A stretch of 64,000 bases of DNA from Bedellia somnulentella. Taxonomy: Eukaryota > Arthropoda > Insecta > Lepidoptera > Bedelliidae. Location: assembly GCA_963576735.1 (NCBI GenBank), contig OY755190.1, positions 5,139,695-5,203,694 of the forward strand, read 5' to 3'. The notes beneath the pieces are model-generated. The model made no database searches and was not told where the DNA came from. It was given only the letters and a program-made list of their open reading frames with translations. The position numbers were made by a program, and so were the translations under genes. Position 1 is the first letter of the stretch, and the number at the start of each line of letters is the position of its first letter. Below, piece by piece: positions 45,438 through 55,800 of this stretch.

Positions 45438-45702
45438 AGTTGGCATCCAGCGCGAAATTTCTCTATCCTTTGTTTCTTTTTTTTACACGTTCAAGTAGTG
45501 TTTGCGTTTCCTACCTCCGAATTTTTAACTAATTCGGACGGCCACTTGTCTACCTTTTCAGATAGAATGCAAATGTTGGAAACGCCTAACTATCACATAA
45601 TTTAATGTTTTTTGACATGAATTCCTCATGTGGGGATTATTACTCATAAATAAAAGATGTTTTTTAAAGGAAAGAAAAATTTCGACACTGGCGGGGTTCG
45701 AA

Positions 45703-45902
45703 NNNNNNNNNNNNNNNNNNNNNNNNNNNNNNNNNNNNNNNNNNNNNNNNNNNNNNNNNNNNNNNNNNNNNNNNNNNNNNNNNNNNNNNNNNNNNNNNNN
45801 NNNNNNNNNNNNNNNNNNNNNNNNNNNNNNNNNNNNNNNNNNNNNNNNNNNNNNNNNNNNNNNNNNNNNNNNNNNNNNNNNNNNNNNNNNNNNNNNNNNN
45901 NN
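45703..45902. other. Assembly gap of exactly 200 N
   Basis: 200 consecutive Ns, a fixed gap size used by some scaffolders, so true length and content are unknown. It interrupts the tRNA-like array and lies between the two copies of the segmental duplication. Confidence 0.99.
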
Positions 45903-46397
45903 AATAGTAAAAAAGTAGCACAGTTGTGAAAATATATTTGGATATATCGCGTTTTTAACAGATGGTAACCCTAATTTGCGGCCGCTTTTTCACAGGCAGC
46001 CATGTATTATCATATGAGGAAAAAAAAATAGCTGTTAATTTCAAGAAATATGCGTGTAACTTATGAACGTATAAAACACTCACAAAATAATAACTACTGA
46101 CACCTTGGCTGCGAGGTGGTTGCGGCCGAATTTGCAAACGGATCCTATGGATTTTTATATTCTTTATATACTCTGCTATGATGGGGATGTTATTATATTC
46201 GAAAACAAGTGAAACGAAATTTTTCTCCAGAACATAATAATAACATTAATTAAATTAAAATTACTTGCGGCACTACTTTGTGCCTGCGTCTTGTGAGTGT
46301 ATTCTCAATCATACATTAATAACTTATGTTAAAATGTGTTGTTGACTTTTGTACGTTATGAACGTAGAGATTCAGCAGCGGGATTCTTACTATCAAG
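45903..46397. other. Unique block between the gap and duplication copy 2
   Basis: No homologue in the corresponding place of copy 1. It has inverted arms (about 45975-46010 versus 46105-46140, sharing GCGGCCG and a GGCAGCCA/TGGCTGC pair), suggesting a TIR element. No gene seen. Confidence 0.5.
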
Positions 46398-46471
46398 GCT
46401 ATAATCGCATAAAGGAAAAATTAGAGCTTTTGGAATCAGTAATTTAGTCGGCCAATTTTGCTTGTAACATG

Positions 46472-46580
46472 CAGGACCGAGCGACTTGGATCCTCACCCT
46501 CGAACCTGATGGCTGGGAGGCATATAACCGTTTCTGGCGGGTCCTACCTAGTTCATATGATTGGTATCGGAATAGATGTA
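46472..46580 (+). pseudogene. Decayed duplicate of DUF2236 exon 4 in copy 2
   Basis: Counterpart of 26280-26369 with additional small indels (GAGCGACTTGGATCC, TCCTACCTAGTT) that break the frame earlier. No intact exon 4 precedes it in this copy. Confidence 0.8.
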
Positions 46581-46919
46581 TAGTCTTGTTTCTTTGTATA
46601 CTTAAGGGTATATAATTCTATTAAGGGAATAACCAGATTCTCGGAATATAAAATCAACAATTAGTTCGTAAGGCTAAAATAGCTGTATTGTACTATAGCA
46701 TTGTTATATGTGAATATTTCATTCTATAATAAAGTCTATTAAGGATAAGATAACTATCACCAAATTATCTATTACTACCTAGTATTGGATTATACTACAA
46801 TAATTGAAAAAAAAAAATTAGTTTTTAATAGAATGAATCAGAATTATTTTGCTCTGATTTACTACGGGGATAAAGTTGACGATATTGATCAGCAGTACTT
46901 ACCTTACTAATAGTTTTAC

Positions 46920-47169
46920 ATACATTCATACATACATATACTCACGGCTATAATTCCCTAGAAGGGGTAGCCAGAGCCAAGGAATTATAAATTCCTCAGC
47001 CACTTTTGGAAGTTGAGTGAGGAAAAGGCGGTAAAATAGAGGTTTTTGGTGATGGGTCTCCAACCGCATCGCCCAAAAATCCAATAAATAACCCCAATAC
47101 CCTTAGTCGCCTCTTACGACACCCGTAGGTAGAAAGGGGTAGCGACATTCTAAGCCGGCACTACACGGC
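46920..47169 (-). mobile_element. SINE1 copy with 10-bp TSD, copy-2 specific
   Basis: TSD AATAGTTTTA at 46910-46919 and 47170-47179. The empty site is visible in copy 1 near 26665-26680. Confidence 0.92.
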
Positions 47170-47896
47170 AATAGTTTTAGTTTTATTAATATATATCGTA
47201 TGTCTTAGGTTCCCTTACAAAAAATACTATTTGGGGTAAAGCCCTTGTATTTCAGTTTTGGGTATACGAATACGCGTTTCTTTTTTGTAATATAAGACTT
47301 GAATCATGACATCTTTTTTTAGAGTTTTCAACAAGCAATATTAAAGCATTAGCAAATAGTATTATACAGTATCCATTTTTAACTATTACAAAAAACCGCT
47401 CTATGGTCATTATCTATTATCACTTGAGTTAATGATCGAAAATGACTCGCCATTTATAATGATTATATAATTCACTCATTCATTACATAAATTATACAGC
47501 AGCACCATTATTATTTACCAGCATGATTAGTGGACCGTCCCAGATTTGCACGGGTAGTGTTATCTTTCAAATATGTTAAGGTTTCTTCAATAACTGCTCA
47601 CCCTATATGAAATTTTGCGTGATAATATACATATAAGATCACTCCTCAGTTGTGTAGCTTTTTCGGTTGTTAAAGAATGTTTATGATTGGTTCAGTATAA
47701 TCGAAGATTAGCTCTTACAAACGAACAATCAAAGATACAAACTTTGCCTATCTATAATATGGATTATGGATATAGATTGTTCTAAATGTATAAGCAATAC
47801 ACAAATAGCTTAGGAAAGAAGGACAGCCTTTGCAAAAAGGCGTATGTGTGTCTGTGTTAAAACACCGTTAGGGAAACACATGCCTTAGTTGTACTA

Positions 47897-48037
47897 ACGC
47901 CCGATTTCTGAATTGAGTATTCCAGCTGAGAACAACTTAAGTATCGTTCTGTCGCATGAAATCTTAACAACTGAATGAGACAAAACCATATACTTAAGTC
48001 GTTCTCAGCTTGAATTCTCAATTCAGAAATCGAGCGT
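47897..48037. mobile_element. 141-bp MITE with TA target site, copy-2 specific
   Basis: TIR ACGCCCGATTTCTGAATTGA at the left is mirrored at the right (…GAAATCGAGCGT). TA at 47895-47896 and 48038-48039. It splits a SINE2 relic (GTTGTAC / GTCATTTG), so removing it restores the SINE2 text. Confidence 0.85.
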
Positions 48038-48255
48038 TAGTCATTTGACATTTATTCATACAAAGAAGACATAGGCCTGCCCTCTATCACGTGAATGCAC
48101 TGTCCAAGTAAAACATAGGTACTATTAAGGTCTTCTCCTCAAAGCAACAACGATATCATCGTCTATATCATATATATCCCTATAAACATCAGTATTAATC
48201 TCGCTCGAACGAAACGAACATACAGATTCAACCACAAACAAATATTCTTTTCCAG

Positions 48256-49670
48256 ATACAACTTATGCCAAGAGACTTTTGCGGAAACCCGCGAAGTGTG
48301 CCAATTGATTTTGGACCGAGTATACACGCCTTGCTTAGAGAATGTACCGGAATACTTCGAACATATGTGCACAGTGATGTTAGAAGGGATGTGGTATGTG
48401 AACCCGACGGTCAAACCGGAGTCCATCATGTACTATACGAAGTATTGCTCCAATGTGCCAGGATATATTTACACGGAGGAAGAGAGGATCGAGTTTCAAA
48501 AGAAACTGCTTGAGAAATTAGATGGCAAGCCGTTGACTACTGGTTTGTAGATTTTTATAGATATTATTTTAAAAGAGACTAAATATTCTATGAGACAAGG
48601 ATTGTTTATAGAGATAATTAATTATTTGGAGGTATTCTGGGCTATTTTGAATTCCTTGGAGCAATCAGGGAATATTATCGTGGGTTTTGACTTTAATTTA
48701 CCGAGTACATTTGTAATAATAAATTGCATTATTATGCAAAAAAACGGTCATATAAACCTTTCCAAGACAAAAATATCTTACATACATAAGCGTCATTATG
48801 TTTAACTAAAAGGTACTGGTATTTCTTCCTTTAAATCCTGATTTATTATAAATGTTAACCTTGTTTATTAAAGATTATTTAGCGACTCTGAAATATTATG
48901 TAGTTATATCTAAGTGGAACTTGGGTGGCTTCAAGCTTTTGTAAGGCTAAGGTCTATAGATAACTTTTGTACTTATACGTTGAGTCTGGCGCATTTCGCA
49001 AACAGAACACTCGACTAAAAACTTCGCAGAATGGGCACTCTTCTATTCTAGAATGTGAGGATATTTCTCACTAAGTTAAGAATAATATGCTACAAAGGTA
49101 AAATATCTTACCCATCAATAATTTTAGTGCTTAATAGATCTTTTTATTGATTTTGTATACAATTCCACAGCAAAGACTGTTTTAATTTAATGCTAATAAT
49201 ATACAGTAGTAATTAACATTACCATTTAATATACAGTAGTAATTAACATTACTAATTTATTTTCAGGAGTCGAATCTCGTTCCCTAGTCCAGAGAGCAGG
49301 CGTAGAAGGCCTCCCCGACACGCCATCCCGTATTTTATACTACCACGACTTCGACACTTTATACTCTGTACCTGCGTACAAAAAACTGACTTGCTTCGAA
49401 AAATATAAGCTCAACTTCTTATCCATTATCTTTTACTTGTACTCAACGACATTTATGAAATGGTATTTAAATATTAACTATCTATGGAGCCTAGTTTTGA
49501 TGAAATACTGTCCGTATATGGCTTTCTATAGATTCGGTATTAAAAATTCGTTGGTCGATATCTTTGTTGAGAGTAAAAGTGATGACACTAAGCCGTTGCC
49601 TAATTCCCATTACTATAAAGAGAGGCCTCCAGCGCCTTGGTACGAACAGGTCTGGGAATTTATTTGGTAA
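48256..49670 (+). CDS. Second copy of DUF2236 gene exons 5-6 (no exons 1-4 in this copy)
   Basis: Exons 48256-48542 and 49267-49670 keep acceptors, the donor and the full frame to TAA, encoding YNLCQETFAETREVCQLIL… to …PPAPWYEQVWEFIW. Relative to copy 1 there are 3 amino-acid changes seen (Ala to Ser, Val to Leu, Lys to Arg) among 8 base differences. Nothing resembling exons 1-4 lies upstream; only the dead exon-4 relic at 46472-46580. It is either an alternative 3' end for the gene 18 kb upstream (through a very long intron spanning ESS2 copy 1), a non-functional partial duplicate, or the allele of 29036-30420 if the duplication is an assembly artefact. Confidence 0.8.
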
Positions 49671-50668
49671 TTTATTAATTATAGTAATAATAGGGAAAAG
49701 GAAAACATACTATATGTAAGTTATATAGAATTTTTGATAATAGGAATAAGACCAAGTTTTTAAAATAAATGACAATTATACTATGTGTTTTAAACGCATA
49801 TTTTATGATATATTTTAGATGACATGACATCACTATTATTTTTTACCGTATACATATATTATTTTTTTACAATTGATTATTATTAAATGCCGCATGATGC
49901 ATTTGTATGACTTCATATTTTCATTAATTATTCTGATATAATTCTAATTCTTTTAAACAATGTAATACGTAATTTTACTATTTTTATGAATTTTACATTA
50001 TAGTTGATGATATTTACTTCAATGTAAAGTTATTGAATACGTATTTTTTATTAATTTTTTGACGGGTATGATGTATAACATTTAAGTTTTAAAATGCTCA
50101 AATAGTCTAGAAAACAGTTGATCATTGTAGTTTATATTTTTAAGCACCATTAAAATAAAGTTGACATGTTTCATAGTTATAAATAGAAAGCTGTTTAAAA
50201 CAGTCGTTTGTGTATGTTGTAAATAGAAGAATGAAAAAAACCGTGACGTACATATCTAATAAGTACATTGACAAATTATACAATAATAAAGTAATATTTT
50301 GTTTATAGACCACAATATAATTGTATTGAGATTATAGTTAATGTTATTCATTATGACAAATTTTAAATAGTTTTATTCTAATAATAAATCTATATAGTAG
50401 AAATAAAATTGTTGTTTTTATATTTTCCTTACCACTACCAACCCATCATCCTTTGTTAAACTTTTTGTTAGACCAAGTTGACTTCAGACCAGAAATGAAG
50501 AACAGTGAGATAGATGATGCCAATTTGTAGACCGAATTTTTATGTGTGAGTGTGATTTTAGTAGTTTTATCTTAGCATGACTTACCGCTAAAAAGTGTTC
50601 TTCTGCTGTGTTATTTGCAAACAAATGTGTTTTTATATTGTCTTGACTTCACAAGCATTTTGAAGATA

Positions 50669-51037
50669 AACATATAAACATAAACGTTCACGCCGTTTAT
50701 CCCCGAAGGGGTTGGCAGAGGTACCAATACTTCTGAACTCACATGGCAGCGCCATCTAGTGTCCAGAGAAGGTACCCACGTTTTGCTTAGACAGTGTACT
50801 CACGTGATAGGGGGCAGGCCTATCACCGTTTTGTACGAATACACTGTCACATGACTAAGTACAACTCAGCCATGTGGGTTTCCTCACGATGTTTTCCCTC
50901 ACCGTTAACAACCATGATAAATTAACCACACATATGACTTTAGAAAAGACAAATTGGTGTAGGCCCGACCTAGGATTGGAACTCACGCCCTTCTGTTTTC
51001 GGGCGGGTGTTCTACCCACTGGACTATCATGTCGTCG
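50669..51037 (-). mobile_element. SINE2 full-length (head type B), 11-bp TSD, copy-2 specific
   Basis: TSD TTTTGAAGATA at 50658-50668 and 51038-51048. Empty site in copy 1 (GCATTTTGAAGATTACTTAA at about 31380). Confidence 0.95.
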
Positions 51038-51892
51038 TTTTGAAGATAACTTTACTTAATTTATAATATGCCCGGCAGAATTTTTCCAACTGTTAATCCA
51101 GAGTTTACGCGACGACGAGAGAGCGCCAAACAAGGGTTTTAAATCCTCGAATTCTGCTTTTAAAATCTTTATTTTCTGCAAATATTTCCATTCAAATAAA
51201 AGATATATATACTAATGATGCCAAAAAACACTCGAGTTATTAGTACAAGTTATTAGCTAACAGATGTGCACGGCTGGACATAGGCCAGCCTCAAAGATCT
51301 CCACCGGCGTTGAACCAGTCCTGTGCTGCCCTCATCCACCGACTTCCCGATCCTGGCATTAATCTTGACCAAGTTGTGAGGCCTACCCACATATTAATAG
51401 TATTAGTGATATCCAACGCTTTGAATAATCTGAAAAAGGAATGCCACTTTTTGTCATAGATGTTGACCTAATGCTGACTTGTTTTAAAAAAGCTAATTAT
51501 TTACCATAACAGGCTAGCTTTGGTAGGTACTGTAACTGTATGAGAGGAGAAACAGTTTTGTCTGGGAGAGAAATCACGAGACACGTCAAGTTAATTCTAT
51601 GATTCTTTCACCATCATCTGGCTAGCTAATGTCCTCTGGTGTGATTTAGCTTTACGTGTCAATTGTCAAGTCACGCAAGAATTGACCACCCCTTCATACA
51701 TTGAACAACACAGCACAACAACAATATCCTTCATATCTTCCGTCATACAATCCAACCAGACTTTTTTTGGTTTTCTCCCCTTTCCCCTAAAGGCTCTATA
51801 CTTGGTGAAAAATACTGGTTCTGGGGTATTCTGAGATATTTATGTTTGACCGTGAAATTTAGTGCACTTCAAAGTGTGTTTATTATTTTATT

Positions 51893-52129
51893 ACATACAT
51901 ACCTATTCTCACGGCTACAAATCCCATAAAGGGGTAGCGAGAGCTTCAGAATAAGAAATTCCTCAGTCACTTTTGGACGTTGACTGAGGAAAAGATTGTA
52001 AAATAAAGGTTGGTGGATATGGGTCTCCAACTGCATCGCCCAACAACTTCTTTAAAAGACCCAATACCCTCTTTTGCCTCTTACGAACACCTACGGGTAG
52101 TGCGATTCTAAGCTAGCACTACACGGCAA
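51893..52129 (-). mobile_element. SINE1 copy (uninterrupted counterpart of 32276-33502)
   Basis: CTCACGGCTACAAATCCC to CTAGCACTACACGGCAA, continuous, showing the pre-insertion state of the LINE in copy 1. Confidence 0.85.
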
Positions 52130-52376
52130 TGTAAATACAAATAATTATTATAATAAAATACAATAAATGTGAATACAATATGATTGAATTCATAATCCTT
52201 GAACGAGGAAAATAAAGTTCTCATTAGTTCATGTTTAGGGTAGGGTCACAATTCGCCGTTTTGCCCGAGGATGTGTTCAATTTTTTTTTGTCAGTCTTAG
52301 AGCATCATTGTGGGTTTTAACAAATTAAAACATTATTTAATTTCATATACTTTTTAAACTCTCGCGGTTTGTAGAC

Positions 52377-52503
52377 ATTATATATAATAATCGGGATTAG
52401 CCCGTGACCACGGCACCAGTAGGTGTGCGGAAACGTCGGGCAAATATTTCACGTGGGTGGTTTTAAAAGTATTCGTTGGTTAATCCCGATTATTATATAT
52501 AAT
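52377..52503. mobile_element. 127-bp MITE-like element, copy-2 counterpart
   Basis: Same 23-bp perfect TIRs as 33751-33877. Confidence 0.8.
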
Positions 52504-52871
52504 AATTATTTAATTTCATTTAAAATCTCACTAAATTGGATTGCTCAGCACCTGAAGATCGAAGGCAGATATGTATCCATGAATCCCCATGTGTCAACAC
52601 TTTATGTTAAAATATTCTTGCACTTTATAGTTGAAGCCAAATGATTTTAGAGATGTTGCGCGGGTCAACTTTTATATAATATAAATTACTGGTTTTGTTC
52701 GTTGTAATGTTAATCAGAGAATATTACAATTTCGATAATATTTTAAAGGCACATAAAGTTTATTTGTCAGTATTTGAAAAATGTGATCCACCTTCCAGGA
52801 ACATACCATTTTACCAACATAAATAAAGTGGTTCAATAAAACACAGTGGTATAATTTTAATCTTAAACAAT

Positions 52872-55800
52872 TTATTTGAAAAAATCGTGCGCTTTTAATC
52901 TGGCACGTTTAGCAACATTTATTTGCAATAAATTATCAGTAAGGGTATCATCTGAACTTATACTATTTGTTACATTTTTACTTCTATTAGGTGTAGCAAC
53001 TAAAGGTGTTTTCTGTGTGCGAGGTCGTTTTGGTGAGGCTGTAGATAATATTCCCATGTTTGATGGTGTCAAGCGAAGTCTTGGTGATAATAGATGTTTT
53101 GCCGCCAGTTTTCTTGCTGCTGGGGACATGCTTGCTAACCGGTCTGTGTTGCTTCTGAAACTAAAGAAGATTGTGGTTAGCATATGGAGTTTTTTTATTG
53201 GATTCCTGTGTCTATTGAAAGGACTATCGAAAACATATCCAGTTTTTTTTTATTATTCTTGTTTTATTTATTACTTTATCTAGCAGGAGATCAAGGCAGG
53301 TAATCTATTTTGAAATAATACATTCGAACCGAGTCATGTTTATTCATTTATATATTTACATAACATAACCATTACAGGCATAGCCCAATGCGATTATATT
53401 AAACTTAAACAGCTATTAAATATCTTATGTGTGAAATTGGGCCATGTTACGATGGTCAGTCAGCATTGTATATAAATTTATAAGTAAATTATATTTATAA
53501 TCATATTTCTTAAATAGAGAACGTCACTAAGACGCAATACAATCAACTATGATTTACAATGTAAGAGTGGGGGACGGTGGTCACAATTAAACCTTAGAAG
53601 AGGATTAAGTGACCACGATATAATCATTGTATAATGTATTTTGTCTTTATAATGAATAAATAATTTAAAAAAAAAAAAAAAACGTTAATAAATGTTATTA
53701 AAATCGTGCGTCGAAAAGGAACTTATATCCTTTAAAATCATAAGTAATCTACTAAATGGAGCATTGTTCTAATAGAAGACCCTAAAATAGTACATTACTA
53801 TTTCATACATACATATACTCACAGCTATAAATCCCTAGAAGGGCTAGTCAGAGGTAAGGAATTGGAAATTCCTAATCCACTTTTGAAAAGTTGAGTGGGG
53901 AAAAGATGGTGAGATAAAGGTTGTTGGTGATGGGTCTCCAACCGCATCGTCCAAAAGTCCCTTAAAGCCTCAATACCGTTAGTCGCCTCTTACGTACACC
54001 CACCGGAAGAAATGGGGTAGTGCTATTCTAAGCCAACACTACACAGCAAATTACTATTTCATTATTAGAAAAAGTAACCAGCCCGGCTAGTGCGAGCGGT
54101 GTTTAAACTAGTTATCGCGTGGGATAAAGCAGCCATCTCTTACGCACTTACTTAGTATCGTATACTGCCATCTCATTCTAACCGTTATCGTGTCGATAAA
54201 ATAGCGCTCGTGCTTGCCCTTCAGGAGAGGACATTGGAAAAGAACGATCAAAAACCAGTATAACAATACCTGGGCGTAGCAGGTGTGAGTCTCGGCGTGG
54301 TAGGTCTCCGTTTCTTGGCCGCCTGCTCAGCCAGCTGCAAGCCAATGCGGTCCCTCGCGCCGCATTCCAACATACGATACGCTGCGCCTGCTCCCAAACT
54401 ATGGGAAAATGAATTATGTTAATATATGACTGTGAAGTGTTGGATTGAAATGGGCACTACCCCATTTCTGCCCGTGGGTGAGAGACGACTAAGGGTATAG
54501 GGGCTTATTAAGTGATTTTTCGGTGATGTGGTTGGAGACCCGTCACCAAACATAACATAACATAAACGTTCACGCCGTTTATCTCCGAAGGGGTTGGCAG
54601 AGGTACCAATACTTCTGAACTCATATGGCAGCGCCATCTAGTGTCCAGACAAGGTACCCACGTTTTGCTTAGACAGTGTACTCACGTGATAGGGGGCAGG
54701 CCTATCGCCGTTTTGTACGAATACACTGTCACATGACTAAGTACAACTCAGCCATGTGGGTTTCCTCACGATGTTTTCCGTCACCGTTAACAACCATGAT
54801 AAATTAACCACACGTATGACTTTAGAAAGGACAAATTGGTGTAGGCCCGACCCAGGATTGGAACGCACGCCCTTCTGTTTTCGGGCGGGTGTTCTATCCA
54901 CCGGACTATCATGACCCGTCACCAAAAACATTTATTATTACCATCTTTTCCCCAATCAACTTCCAAAAGTGGCTGAGGAATTTTTCATTCCAAAGCTCTG
55001 GCTACCCCGTTAAGGGATTTATAGCCGTGAGTATATGTATGGTACTACGCTGATGTATGGTAGTGAATGTTGGGCATGGCAAAAGAGGCATGAAAGTAGA
55101 GTGAATGCAGTGGAAATGAGATCCCTCAGAAGTATATGTAATGTAAGGTTGTGCGACAGAGTGAGAAATAGTGTAATTCGTGAACGTTTAGGTGTGAAAG
55201 ATGACGTAGTGTGCAAGATAGAGAAAGGAATGTTAAGGTGGTTTAGGCACATAGAGCGGATGAATGACAGTAAATTGGTGAAAGAGATCTATAGAGCCAA
55301 CGTGGAAGGTAATGTGAGTAGAGGACGACCACGGAGGACACACCTGGACCAAATAGAGTGTGTGCTCAAAAAGGCCGGCGTCCGAAGTATGCAGAATAAA
55401 AGAGCATGTATGAGAAGAATGATGAATGTAACAGAAGCAAAAGTGATTTGCCTGGATCGTACAAAGTGGCGATCGATAGTCTCTGCCTACCCCAATGGGA
55501 ACAATGGGCGTGAGTATAAGTAAGTATATGTATGTATGTTAATATATGACTGTGAAGTGTTGGATTCTTGGATTGAAATGGGCACTAACCCATTTCATCC
55601 CGGGGGGTCGTAACAGGCGTAGGTTGTTAGAATTGGGCTTTCTTAGTAACAGTCTTATTATGTGCTTAGCCACTCATCACTAATCAGGTCTAAAAGAAGG
55701 TAAGTAAATATTGATCTTAAAAGATGTGACAACTCCCTGAGTGATTAAAAATTCCATTATAGAAGGGTTGCATCTCCATTCTTTAAAATTCACAATACAA

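Larger units (their letters stand above)
44330..45702 (-). repeat. Tandem array of 315-319 bp units, each with a tRNA-like sequence (runs into gap)
   Basis: Four complete units and one cut by the Ns. Each begins AATTTAATGTTTTTTGACAT, then CCTCATGTGGGGATTATTAC, the tRNA-like body and a 3' part ending GGAAACGCCTAACTATCACA. Units differ by only a few bases and homopolymer lengths, which implies recent amplification or homogenisation. Related fragments occur at 10395-10490, 26820-26910 and 62930-63000. Confidence 0.95.

Noticed and set aside
44388..45532. 64-88 codon frames repeated in the array
   Set aside because: They read through the tRNA-like units and repeat with the array; no coding evidence.
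44330..45702. CRISPR-like array
   Set aside because: Units are 315-319 bp, nearly identical throughout with no variable spacers, and each contains a tRNA-like sequence in eukaryotic DNA.
55019..55252. 77-codon minus-strand frame
   Set aside because: Antisense shadow of the LINE-A coding region.
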